The notes under the pieces are model-generated. The model did not search any database. It worked only from the letters and a program-made list of their open reading frames with translations, and was not told where the DNA came from. From Tanytarsus gracilentus (taxonomy: Eukaryota; Arthropoda; Insecta; Diptera; Chironomidae), in NCBI GenBank assembly GCA_038502055.1, contig JAXRKN010000036.1:2170001-2234000 (forward strand): a DNA stretch of 64,000 nucleotides, given 5' to 3'. Positions 1 through 11,600 of this stretch are shown one piece after another. The stretch's first letter is position 1. Each line of letters starts with the position of its first letter. The position numbers were made by a program, and so were the translations under genes.

Positions 1-503
1 ATATTTTTTATGCCAATTAAAGTCTGAATTAAATTGTTTGATTTGAGAAAAATTTTCTGCTATTGAAATTATTTTTAAATTTGTTGTAATTAAATTTTTT
101 ACATTATATACTCAGAGATGGGCGGTTACAAAAAAATTAACGCTAAATTTTTTAAATTTATCTAGATCAGAAATTTTAATATATTAATCTAAAATTATCT
201 GCTAACTCATATTTTAACTCAAAATCATTTAAATTCATCGAATTTTTATTTTAGGGTTTTCGACTGCCCGGAATTTTATGAAATTACCCACACGTACGTG
301 TATGTGAACAAAAAAAATATATCTTCATCTTTTTTTTCAACAATGACAGTCATGCAACACCACTTTATGAGTTTGTAAATAATTTCATGTTTGTACTTCA
401 CACATATTCGAATGGCGATTTTTTCGAATAAATTTTTGTGCAACCTTTGGACTTGCTCAACTGATTATGGAATCTAAAATATCAAAAAAGGGTAAAAACT
501 CAC
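1..503. other. Intronic sequence of HSD17B4
   Basis: AT-rich sequence after the last visible HSD17B4 donor. I found no coding exon or conserved signal on either strand. Confidence 0.6.
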
Positions 504-2775
504 TCCATTCCTTGACAACTTTTCCATCGACGGTAATTTTGTAGAGGAAAACTCCATTAACACTCTTTGCCTTTGCTTTATCGGCGCTGACACGCTCCTT
601 AATTGCTTCAAAAACTGCGTCCGATTGTAGTGCCATCTTGCTCGACGACGATTGTGGAATGCTCTCTGATGCTGAAGTTGATTTTATAACTTTTAATAAG
701 TCCACATAGGCTCCTGTTGCGATAAGGATAAAGAAATTTTTTTAAGCCGATAAAAAGACTTTTTTTTATAATTTCTTAAAATGTGTTTGTGGATCGATAG
801 AATTGTATGCGAGCGCCGTCGAGCGGTTTTAGATAATGTTTTAAAAATATTTTCATCGTTACACTCACCCGAAATAACTTCAACATTTGACGATGCGATG
901 AATGTACGGAAATGAATTCTGTTTCCCTCTTGCCACATTTCGACTTTCAAGACATCGCCAGGAATTACTGGCTTTGTAAAGCGAACTTTAACGGCTTTAA
1001 AAAGTGATGGATCATTATTTGCATATTGCTTGACAACAGCACGAACTGAAGATCCGAATGTACATAATCCATGAAGAATGGGCGTTGGAAATCCTCCAAG
1101 AATTGAAAATTGAGGATCAATGTGCAATGGATTGAGGTCACCAGATAAGCGATATAAAGCAGCTTGATCGACGTAGGTTGGAACCGTCGCAATAAAATCG
1201 GGATTTCTTTTAGGAGGTGGCAAAATTGGAACCACTAAATTCGGATTTCCTTTAACGGTGTTGTTAGACTTTCCACCGACCACAAAAGTACTCGATTGAT
1301 TGCGAGTCATCAACTGACCTTGTTCATCATATGAAAGACCTTAAACAAAAATTTAATTATGTCATTAAAAAATTAAAATTATAATTTTGTGAATTTTACA
1401 TTCAGTGACAATGACAGCACCGGATTTCTTTTGCTGAACATCGATGACATTAGCACGAGTTGTCAAAGTTCCCTCAGTCCTTAATGGCTTCACAATCTCA
1501 AGATACTGCTCGCCATGCAAAACCTAAAAAACACCGCGTCATGTAAAAAATTATCTTATCAAGAGATTAATTACTTCATACTTGAGATAAATCGAAAGTC
1601 TCCAGGGGTGAAGATGAGACTTGACTTGTCATGAGCAAAATGATGCCTGGAATTACAGCGAATGTTGGGAATGGACTAAAGTCTGGATGATTTTCATAAA
1701 TGAATCTCAAATTATCGACGTCGGTGGTTGAGAAACCAATTCCGAGAGCATAAATGATCAATTCACGGAAATTATAGTTGTAAGTGTCCTCGAATTGTGA
1801 TTTAACGCCTGGATTTTTCAACTTTTCTATGACATCAATAAAGGACGTGCTAACTTCAAGATTGCTGTTGTATCGCTTCGCATTTGACATGTCAGTAATT
1901 TTATTCCATTTCGCTTTAACATTTTCAACTGTCGGAATTTCCTCAATTGAGTCCCGAATTAAACTTCCTTTACCACGAACCATGTGAACTTTAGTTGCAA
2001 ATCCAAGTGCACTTTCAATCACTTGACCGTTATCCGGTGTGTCCTCATGACAGAGATAAACGACCACTGGAGCAATCAACTCCGGTCTCATTTGATCGAA
2101 AAAGTCTTCGGGTAAAATTCCCTTGGTCATGCGAGAAGCGGCAGTGGGACAGATCGTGTTGCAGTGAATATTATACTTTCCACCCTCAATCGCAACCGTA
2201 TTTGCAAGTCCAACGAGACCAAGTTTAGCTGCAGAGTAGTTGGCTTGACCGAAATTACCATAAACTCCGCTATTTGAAGTTGTCATGATGATTCTGCCAT
2301 ATTTTTGTTTCTTAAAGTAAGGCCATGCGGCTCGAGTGGTCACAAAACTTCCCTTCAAGTGAACATCATGAATCTTATCCCAGTCATCATTGGAAATGTT
2401 GGCGACTGATTTATCACGCAAAATTCCAGCATTATTAACACTGTCAGAGATAATTTAAAATTAATTGAGCTTTTAAAAGCTTTCATATAAAACTTACAGA
2501 ACGTCAACCCTTCCAAAGTTATTAATTGCAGTCTCGATAATTTTCTGACCCTCAACAACGCTATTGTAGTCAGCCACAGCAACACCTCCTGCGTCACGAA
2601 TTTCTTTCACAACCAAATCTGCAGCATTGCTCTTTCCCTCACCCTGGAAACTTCCGCCAAGATCATTTACAACAACTTTTGCACCTCTTGAACCGAACAA
2701 CAGAGCATATTCCCTGCCCAATCCAGCACCAGCGCCGGTGATCACAACAACTCGATTATCATATCTTAATGCCAT
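504..2775 (-). CDS. HSD17B4: Peroxisomal multifunctional enzyme type 2 (17-beta-HSD4 / MFE-2), 3' end outside window
   Basis: Peroxisomal beta-oxidation enzyme that hydrates 2-enoyl-CoA and oxidises 3-hydroxyacyl-CoA. Five exons read on the minus strand: 2775-2498, 2440-1582, 1523-1400, 1339-869 and 713-504, all with GT-AG borders and continuous phase, giving about 647 residues so far. The N-terminus (MALRYDNRVVVITGAGAGLG) is a short-chain dehydrogenase Rossmann start with the Gly-rich loop; the catalytic YxxxK appears as ANYSAAK. The middle is the hot-dog hydratase-2 pair, with YRLSGDLNPLHIDP and PILHGLCTFG. The last visible exon starts an SCP2 sterol-carrier domain and ends at a GTGAGT donor just after KVVKEW. 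No matching downstream exon is visible in 1-503, so the SCP2 domain and PTS1 end should lie left of the window. The start at 2775 agrees with the family N-terminus; an upstream in-frame ATG gives only a non-family leader. Confidence 0.95.
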
Positions 2776-3461
2776 CTTTATAGGTTCTAGAAAGAGAATG
2801 AGCTTTTTTAAAGTTTTCAACAGCAAGAGAGAAAAGAGATCAGAGTTCAACTTTTTTTACTCCATTTTTCATTATCAAACCAATACAAATGAAGAATGAG
2901 AGAGAACTTTATAATTCGATGCTCACCTTGAGAACTCAAATTCACGACTAAAAAAGTTCTTCAAAAAAATAAAAGAGAAATTTTTTTAAAAATATTTTTG
3001 AGATATGAACAACAACAAATATTTCATTATTTTTCTTTTAACTCACATGAGCGCAACTGAACGCCCTTTCGCACCGTCGATTTTCTATGTGTGCTAACAT
3101 GAACATGTAAAAAAATTTATGCTGTAAATTAAATTTTCAGAAAATATTTTATTTAAGTCCATCATTTATCGCAACTTTATTGCCCAAGAGAGAAAAAATC
3201 CAAAAATTTCCATTTTGACCAAAAATTGTGTTTTTTAAAACGATGACAATGTTTTGTGGGAGGAAAAAATCAAAATAAAAATTAATGAATTTTTTTTTAA
3301 ATAGACATTTCGATCAATTAATTTGGTGGTGACATTCTCTTAAAGTTTCTTATATGCTTCCAGATGTTTGGAGAAGGAAAAAAGATTATTTTATAATTAA
3401 CATACAGCAGCGTTTTCGAAATTAGTTTTCTTTTCACTACAAATCGAAGGTTTTTTTTCGT
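2776..3461. other. Spacer between HSD17B4 5' end and ATP synthase gamma 3' end
   Basis: Holds the HSD17B4 leader and promoter side, and the 3' UTR of the ATP synthase gamma gene (both genes minus strand). AT-rich with T runs; no further gene seen. Confidence 0.6.
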
Positions 3462-4474
3462 TTACGCCAAAGCGGCAGCACCAGAAATAATTTCAATCAA
3501 CTCTCTGGTAATAACGGATTGACGAGTTCTGTTGTAGGTCAAAGCCAATTTGTCAATCATCTCGCCAGCGTTCTTGGATGCGTTATCCATAGATGTCATA
3601 CGTGATGACTGCTCAGCACATGCACCTTCCTTGAATGTATAGAAGAGCATTGATGCCAAAGAGAATTCCAAGTATGATTGAATGACATCGGAATCTAAGG
3701 AATCGTAAACCGGCAATTTCTCAGCTGATTCGACAGTCTTGACACTAAAAAGTGGCAAATCTGAAACCTTATAGGAGACGACTGATCTGAATTTGTTGTA
3801 GAAGATCTTGCCATCGGTGAACTCATATCCGCAGTTCATGATTTCATTTGCCAATTTGGAAGAATCCAAGAATGTTGGTGGCAAGCGACCGATCTAAATA
3901 AATTTACATTTTAAACATCTTCATTGCATTGATGAATTTTTTAAATAATTTTACCTCCTTGCATGCGAACAAAATGTTCTTGGAGTACAAACGTTGAAGA
4001 ATGGCACGGCTCTTGTCACCAACGCAAACGATTTTGATATTTGGATCAACGGCAAGTTCAGCACGGATTGCACGACCAATACCGCTGTGAATGGCGCCAC
4101 AGAGACCTAAAATAATGGTTTAATTAAATTAATAATTTTTTGGAGTTTACAAGAGAACTCGCACCTCTGTCTGAGCTCATGGCAATGAACAATCGCTTGG
4201 TTTCCTCGCTCTTCTCGGGACTGGCCACTTCTGCCTTCTCGAAAAATTGCTGGCTGCCAGAGCCAATTGGACGAGCCTGTCTCAATTCACGTTCAGCACG
4301 AGTGTACTTTGCTGCTGAGACCATCTTCATTGACTGAGTGATCTTCTGGATGTTCTTTACGGACTTGAGACGCATTGAAATATGTTTCAATGTTGCCATA
4401 CCACGTTGTTGCTGCTGATTTACCAGCACATTGGTGGCGGTTGGCAAAACTGAAGTCGCTGCTCTTTGCATCAT
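3462..4474 (-). CDS. ATPsyn-gamma: ATP synthase F1 subunit gamma, mitochondrial
   Basis: Central rotor stalk of the mitochondrial F1Fo ATP synthase. Three exons on the minus strand, 4474-4165, 4106-3955 and 3893-3462, join in phase to 297 residues, the usual animal length. An N-terminal presequence rich in Ala, Gln and Arg is followed by the mature start ATLKHISMRLKSVKNIQKIT and MKMVSAAKYTRAERELRQAR, the N-terminal helix of gamma. SSDRGLCGAIHS spans the first junction. The C-terminal helix ends MIDKLALTYNRTRQSVITREL then IEIISGAAALA, as in animal orthologues. An acceptor-like CTTCTAG lies just before the start codon (read on the minus strand), so a 5' UTR intron is likely. ATG occurs twice in tandem at 4474 and 4471; either could be used. 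Confidence 0.97.
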
Positions 4475-5149
4475 CTTTGCCTAGAAGAAAAATAAGCCGA
4501 ACAAGTGGTTAAAATCTTATTTGTAAATTTAAATTGTAGCGATGAAAAATTTATTTTACTTGTTCGACAGTCACCAACACATTTAAAATTGTTAGATCAT
4601 CACTTGACGGAAAAAATTTCCCGATTTTCAATTTGAAGACTTAATTATGATATTTCAAGAGCTAGCAATTAGATGGATGTTGAAAGTGCAATGTATTCAA
4701 CGCATTTACATAATTTTCACGAGAAAACTCGATTGAATAATTGCGTAAAATTTGATAAAATCGAAGTACTAATGATTTTTAAAATTTTCCTTATTTTCAC
4801 ATGATTTTAATATGAAATTGATGATTTTGTGCACTGTCCGTGACTGTCAACTGATTATTTCATCGAATTAAGCACTTTAATTAATTAATTTCACATCAAA
4901 TACCTTTTTCCTTTGGACTTTAAAATTAAGACAAGATGAATTTTTTTCTCCGTTAAAGTTACGAGCCCTTCGGAAAAATATTTTTGAAATTTTTACAAGG
5001 GCGAAATTTTAATTTAATGACCGTTAAAAATTATTAAATTGATCGAGTGATTTTCATGCACGGAGAAAAGCTTTGATAATAAGTGAAAGCGAATTTATAA
5101 TAGTGCCGAAATTCTTTTATTCATCTTCATTTTGTAAGTGCTAAAAAAA
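4475..5149. other. Upstream region of the ATP synthase gamma gene
   Basis: AT-rich intergenic sequence that should contain the 5' UTR, a probable 5' UTR intron and the promoter of the gamma-subunit gene. No other coding signal was seen. Confidence 0.5.
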
Positions 5150-5660
5150 AGAGTTTAAATTAAAATAAAGGACGAGCAGAAGATAAAAAAAAATTACAAT
5201 GCACGCTCCCCGTTTGTAAATTGAGCAATGGGCTTCAATCATCTCCTGGCTCGGGTAAGCGATGTGACACGAGCCACACACAAAAAGGCCACCAACTTGC
5301 TCCCAGTTTTCGCGACGAGCCCGTTGGAGTTCCGCTATCGCCTCGACACGTTCAACCAGTCCACGTACAAAAGGCGAATAGCTGTCACTTATTGGCGGCT
5401 CCGTCGACTGGGTGATTTTATTAACGATGCCGGTATCACCGACTTCGCAACTGAGGATTTCCCGATTCGTGCACTTCGCTTGCCACCAATCCTTGCTGAG
5501 CATAGAAGGGAAGCAAGAGTAACGCGTGACACGAATTTAGATAGGTTTGGTCAACACTGTAGTAGATGACATCGCCCAAGTCCATGCGGTAATTGATGTT
5601 TTATGGGCCAGAAACAACATTGTGAGAGTTGTTGGTTTCACGCCAGTTCATTTTTGGATT
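5150..5660 (-). pseudogene. Unidentified coding-like remnant with frame breaks
   Basis: A block visibly richer in G and C than its surroundings. On the minus strand a frame open from about 5530 to 5150 contains FVRGLVERVEAIAELQRARR and, near its end, a CxxC plus HC pattern (FVCGSCHIAYPSQEMIEAHC) that looks like a C2HC zinc finger. Upstream, in another minus frame, a reading from about 5655 (MNWRETNNSH, then a stop, then MDLGDVIYYSVDQTY) also looks coding and runs past the start of the first frame. No splice pair clearly joins the two, so a frameshifted, decayed gene or insertion fits better than an intact gene. The plus strand of 5228-5569 is also open, probably as a mirror of the minus frame. 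I do not recognise the family; host pseudogene, transposon fragment and viral remnant remain open. Confidence 0.35.
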
Positions 5661-6711
5661 TTTGATTATTTATGTAATTAAATTTCTTGAGGCCGACTTG
5701 CTTTATTTCACGCAAATGCAAGTTTTCTTTAGCTTTGCTTAATTCTAATCTTCTTAAAATGTAATTTTTTTAATATTCGAAAATAAATGTTTTTAAACTG
5801 TAATGGCAGCTAGATGAAAAAAATTCTTGGGGATGGGTGTGCAAAGAAAACATAAATCAAAAACTTCTAAGTTAAATGCTGCGAATATTTTTATGATTTC
5901 TTTAACTTGAGTGAGAGGGATTAAAAAAAGGTGCTTCTTTAATTTTAGATCTTTATATTTGCAGATAATAAAAAACCTTTAAATAAACTAAATTACTTAA
6001 TACTTATTTTGATTATTAACAAAATATTCAACCAAAACTTAATAACTTAGGGTAAAGAAACCTAATTTCCAGTTCTCATCCCTGGGAAATATTTGATTCG
6101 ATGATAAAAAAATCACTCGCTCATTTGCCGAGTGACTGGCAAGCGATGAAGGCGTAAAAGTTTGACTTAGAGTTTTATCAATAAGAAAAAGGTGAGTAAT
6201 GAGTAAAATTATAAGTTAAAAGTTGATAAAATTCAAATAAAATTGGTGTTCTCAGCCATGGGATAAAATTTATTTTGTGGCGTGAAATTAATTTATAAAC
6301 CCAAATTAAAAATAATTTTGATAGTAAAAAGGGTTTGAAGCAGTCTCAAAATTAAAAATATTTTTAAAAAAATTAAAATTAATGTAAAAGACGAAAAATT
6401 TTAATATTTAAGGAATTTTGTATTGGAAGGAAATTTCAACTTAGCTCTTAGGCTCGAATTTTTTATAGAAAATAATTAATTAGTCAAAATAGATTTTGCA
6501 TTTTAAGAAACCTATCGAAAATGTGAGTAATAATTTTGTAAATTAAATGGGATATTTTTTTACTTAAAGTTGATGAAATAATCGTGAAAATTGTTATTTT
6601 TTTATCTTTTCAGGAAACTCTTAATCAACGTTTAAGGGCCTTAAACTGATATTTGTAATAGTTTTTAATCATTTTTGGTCTTCTTATCAAACCTAATTAA
6701 TTTTTTTTGTC
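5661..6711. other. Intergenic region upstream of the nuclease-like gene
   Basis: AT-rich sequence without a convincing open frame. It should contain the promoter and 5' UTR of the plus-strand gene starting at 6712. Confidence 0.5.
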
Positions 6712-7701
6712 ATGGGCCGTAAGTATCAAGAAATAAAGCAACAAAAAAAACATTGTTTCAATTTTAGTCGGTCCGGCTGCGGGTGCTGCTTTTGGACCAG
6801 TAGGGTTGGCTATAGGGATCGGTGTTTTCGCCATTGGTGTAGGAGTCTCCAATGCAATAATTAAAAATGAGAAACGAAGAGAAGGTGAAAGACGATATAA
6901 AGAATATATAGAGGTACTGTTTCTGTTCCTCATTAAAAATCTTTAGAATAATTTTAATTTTTTAAGGCTTGTGAGAGAAAAGCTCGTAAAGAAAAAGAAG
7001 AACAACGGAAACGAGAAAAGGCTGAAAAGCAAAAGAGAGAAGAGGCTGAAAATCGCAAATCTGATGAAGAAGATAATGATGAATGTTACAGAGGTGAGGA
7101 TCCCAATCGAGATCCGCGAAGGAATAAAAAACCTGAATTTGGTTGCAAAGCTAACGCAAGACTAGATTCAAGTGAACTTGCGAACATTTATACAACTCGA
7201 GTGATTGGTGGAACTTATGCGACTGTCACAAAAGACGCTAATGGACATAATGGCTTATATGAAGTCCATCACTTTATTCCTGTGGCTTGCTTTAGAAATA
7301 GTGACTTTAAGTTACATCGAAGACACCAACCAGCCATTCGCATGCTTAAAAAACATCATGACATTTTGCACAATTCGAAAAATTCTCATCAAGCGCGCAG
7401 CTATCGAGGATTTAATGCGCACATTTTGAGGAATGAAGGAATTGTTAATGCCACAAAGTATGAAATTACTTTCTTCAATCATCAAGGTTTACTGCCTCAA
7501 TACACAGTCGGAATTGTTCAAATGCTTCAACAAATGTTTAAGGATGATTTGATTAACTCATATGATTATTACAATATTTTAAGGCATTTGATTTATGAAC
7601 TTGAAAATATCGATAATTCTTATCTAACCGTTGGTGTTGTTGGTGTTGTTGATCTTGTTGATTTTATTAGAAAACTGATCAGATGGATCAACAGAATTTA
7701 A
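6712..7701 (+). CDS. Predicted nuclease-domain protein resembling bacterial polymorphic-toxin C-termini; probable ancient horizontal transfer
   Basis: Three exons, 6712-6718, 6768-6913 and 6967-7701, with GTAAGT and GTACTG donors and TTTTAG and TTTAAG acceptors, join in phase to 295 residues. Residues 2-35 are a Gly/Ala/Val-rich hydrophobic stretch with glycine-zipper spacing (AIGIGVFAIGVGVSNAI), probably membrane-inserting. Residues about 37-85 are a Lys/Glu/Arg-rich helix, probably coiled coil. From about residue 130 comes a compact domain with VHHFIPVACF, then QPAIRMLKKHHDILHNS, YRGFNAHILRNEG and a QMLQQM helix. From family knowledge, the HH-x-IP start, the PAIRM..HH block, the S...YR block and the closing helix recall HNH-like nuclease domains at C-termini of bacterial polymorphic toxins. 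The introns argue against bacterial contamination. The last 20 residues are hydrophobic then basic. Nuclease activity and the biological role are inference. Confidence 0.7.
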
Positions 7702-8655
7702 ACAAATTTTAAAGTTCCTTTTAAGAAATTTAAAAATAACATAAACTGAATGCTTTGCATCCTTAGGATCGATAATAATACAGTACATACCATATTTTCT
7801 TGTCACATAACAAAGTTCTTCCTTCTTTGTATTTCCTTGTTTAACTTTTCACTTCAATAGTAAATGGCGCTAACCAAAAATGTGTTTTCACCCTCAACAG
7901 TTGCTAAAAGAATTGTGAAAAGTTCATCAGCTCTAAAAAATTCCTTGTAAATTTCATTCACAAAAAAAATACTTCTTCATCTTTATATAAAGTTGATTCT
8001 TGCAGTGATGTCCAATTTCGATCATTTTTCATATTCAACTAAATCTTCAGCTCGTTTTAATTCAATTTCATAAACGTGATCAATTTAAAACTATTTCATG
8101 CTTTTTAAAAATTAGAAATTAAATGCTTTAAAATTTAATTTAACCAAATTTAACTAATTTTAACAAATGACATTTTGACCTGTAATTTTTTTATAAAGCT
8201 AATTAAATTTTTAAATAAATAAATTATAAATTAATCAATTTCTTATGAAATGAAAACGCAAAATTATTTTTTTGCTGTAAAATAAAATTTGTTATTTTTA
8301 TTATTTTTTGGGCGAGGAAAATATTTCCTTCTTTTTTTGAGTAGTTTTTTTTCTAAATAACGTTATAATGATGCGATAGTTTTTGAGAAATTATTTATTA
8401 AAATAAAATTATGCGAAAATAGTAAACATGCCGATAATAGTTGTAATCACCTTACTGAACTTAACCTTATAAATTCCTAATTTTATTTGAATATTTTTAA
8501 TATCTACTTACGACAAGAGGGCTGATAATGTATCGCCATGAATTGTCACTTGATAAAAAATTAATTATTAATATTTAAAAAAGTGAAAATTAAAAGCTTT
8601 GCTTCTTCACTGTGCACACTTAATTTTTGATTCCTATCTTTTTTCCCCCTTTTTC
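7702..8655. other. Convergent 3' flank of the nuclease-like gene and mdm2
   Basis: Both neighbouring genes end into this AT-rich spacer. A TTTATT at 8393-8398 reads AATAAA on the minus strand and is a candidate mdm2 poly(A) signal. No gene seen. Confidence 0.5.
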
Positions 8656-11600
8656 TTAATGAACAAAGAGCTTAGTAACATTCTTGATTTTACAATTGCA
8701 AATTGGACATGTTTTACGCTTTTTCCAAACTTTAAGAGCACATTTGTAGCAACAACAAACGTGAACGAAATTTTTATGCAAGAACACACCATTTTTGGGG
8801 TTCACCATGCAGAAGCGACACATGCCCAAGTTACTATCATTAATATCTTCCGATGACGAATATAAATCGGAAGAAATCACTGGTTTAATGATAGAAGGTG
8901 AATCTTGTTGCTTCAACTTTCCCTGACGTTCATTAGTGAACTCTTCAACGCGCGTTAAAATTCCCTCGGTGTCAGTCTCATCTTCAGAGTCATGCTGGAG
9001 CTGTGTCGACGCTTGACTTGCAGGAAAATCGCTATTCGACTCAACGCTTTGAGAGGAAATCGATGAAGATGAACGAACTAAAAAGTTTCCCTCCTCCAAA
9101 GGCGATGTCGAAAATTCCTGGCTAGACTCTTGACACGAGCTCACGCCCGAATCCTTCAAGTCAATATATTTAGGAGGCGAAGGACGTCGCCCGCATAACT
9201 CTTGCCTATACACGTTCTGTATAATCTTATTTTCTACCTTAAATTCTAAATAGTTTTTATCGTTAAGACTAGATTCCAACTTAATAAAACTTGTACTTGG
9301 ATAGCCGCTCGCAACTTTAGCAATCTCGATGGATGCCGATGGTGAAACCTTAATTTTTTTTACAATATCCGTTTTCCCCGTTTCAACATCGTCGCCATCA
9401 TCGGAGCTAGTATTGTTGCAGCTTAGTTCACCGGCACTATTAGCATGTTTACTATTTTCTTGCTTCATAAATTGATTACCATTTTTAATGCGAATTGAGT
9501 TCGATGAGGTGGCCATTGAGGATGTCGGTAGTGGTGGTGAAGCACACTCATCTCTCACAAACTTTTTCTTTGCTGGACTATCAAACTCCGAATCGCTGTC
9601 CATCTCAGTTGTCGAGTAGTCTTGATTCTGAGCCATTTTCCTTTTCCGATTGTTACTCGTTCGGGCTTTCTTATGACGTTTCGGTCTTGGCGGGAATAAA
9701 CTCTTACGTACCTTTAATGAGATTTGAGAGAGAAAAAAATATATGTTTAATGGATTCCAATTGGAAATAAAATAGAAAATTATGCAATTGTACAACTTTT
9801 TTTTGTCTTTCGTTAAATAAATTTGATTCAATTATATTAAATTAAATAATTTTAGCAAATTTATGTAACGAAAAATTTAGAGACAAAGAAGCAAGTGACA
9901 AAACGTGAGTCATACGTTTTCGATTTATCGAGCTATTAACCTCTCGCACAGATTTTTCTTCGCGATGAAATAAAGAACAAAACGATACAAATTTATTGCT
10001 TATAAGTTCTAGGGAGGCTTTTCCATTAGAATCGGACGTGATGTGAGTATTTCGAAAATTTTCCTAAAATTTCCTCGCTTAACACTCTCCAGATTTGCAA
10101 GACGAAGGAATGTTGTGAAATTCAGTGGCCTTGTAGATTATCACACGCACGAAAAAAGGTTTTTTAATTTTTTTTGCTTGAGCTCTAAGTGATGTGAATT
10201 AATTTCGATAAGTATTAAATTAAATTTTGATGAGATTAACTAAATTAAATTTTTTAAGGAACACACGAATAAAATGTCTGCGATCGCCACAAACGAAATG
10301 ATGATTGGGGCATTTAAATTTTTTCGCAAACACACTTATGATAATATAGTTCGGAGAGTATAAAGTGAGTGAGAGAGAGCGAATAAAAGGAGGCAAAGAA
10401 AGAGCAACAAGTCTTCTTATTTATTTATGCGACATACTCTCGCGGTTGGATTTAAAATCAACAAATTCGATGGAATTTCCGTTTCACAATTTTGTTCTCT
10501 CTTCGCATGCTTAAAAAGCTCTTTAAAAAAATTCACTCTCTCTCGCTCGCACCATTACTATCTTAATTTGCACACTTCAGCTGAATTATTATGCTTGTTT
10601 TTCGGGGGAGACTTATGGAAGGAGAATCTCGCGGCGATGTTAAAGGAGAAGAAAATGAAATATGGATGAAAATGGCCTTTAAAGGGTAATCATGTTTTAG
10701 TTTTTAACGGACCATTGAATTGATAGCATCTTATGCTCCAATAATCCACAAAAAATATTATTCAAATATTCAAATTATGCGGAGGATGTCTAAAAATTGT
10801 ATGAAATAAATTCAACAGGTAGGTCCCTGTACATAATTTCTTAGTGACCATAATTTATTAGTAAAATTTAATATTGAGATAACTTTTTGTCTTCAAATCC
10901 AAATGCCTAACTTCAAGTGTTTAATCTGCGTGTTTTATCATTCTACACCATTGTCATAAAGGTTCGACAGAATTTTAAGGACGTTAAATGCCATAAAAGC
11001 TTTAAATAAGATTTTCCATACATCGATAGCCTTCGCATATTTCACTGATTTTCTTTAAGAAAATCACTTAATTATTTATGAATTAAATTTTTTTTGTATC
11101 AATTAAATATCAAAGATTTAAATTATTAGTTTGATGTTCATCCAAAATGGTACCGTATCCTTAAAAATGATCTTTTAAAGGTGCTCATAATTTCTTAGTT
11201 GATTTGCTCATAATTTCTTAGTAAATTTTGGTGAAGCAGTCTTTGGAATTTGATAAAAAAAATTACTTGAATTGTCTATAAAAACTATTTTTGGGGTGTG
11301 AACATGCTGAAAATAATTTGAAAACAAGTATTTTAAGGTATTGCTGACAAATATGAAGGAAATTGGGTGTCATAGGCAACAAGCACTGTCTTGGAAGTGG
11401 AACTGCCATTTTTGATACAGGAACGTGCAGTAAGTGCTTATAGACAAGGTCGTGCAAGGTTCAATGAAAAAAAAAATTAGTGCTGGAAGTAAGATCCAGC
11501 GGAACTAAGATCCAGCGCTGGACATGGACATGAGAACCAGTTTAACATAAATTCAGTAATACAAAAAAATCTAATAAAATTAAAATTTTGGGAAGTGGAA

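Noticed and set aside
1..456. Remaining SCP2 exon of HSD17B4
   Set aside because: No minus-strand reading in this stretch resembles the SCP2 domain; the exon must lie outside the window.
5228..5569. Plus-strand 113-residue frame as an intact gene
   Set aside because: It exactly opposes the minus-strand coding-like frame and has no recognisable domain; the minus reading with its CxxC/HC pattern seemed more protein-like, though neither is secure.
6712..7701. Bacterial contamination as explanation of the nuclease-like gene
   Set aside because: The gene needs two introns with good eukaryotic borders to be read in frame and sits between ordinary insect genes in AT-rich insect DNA.
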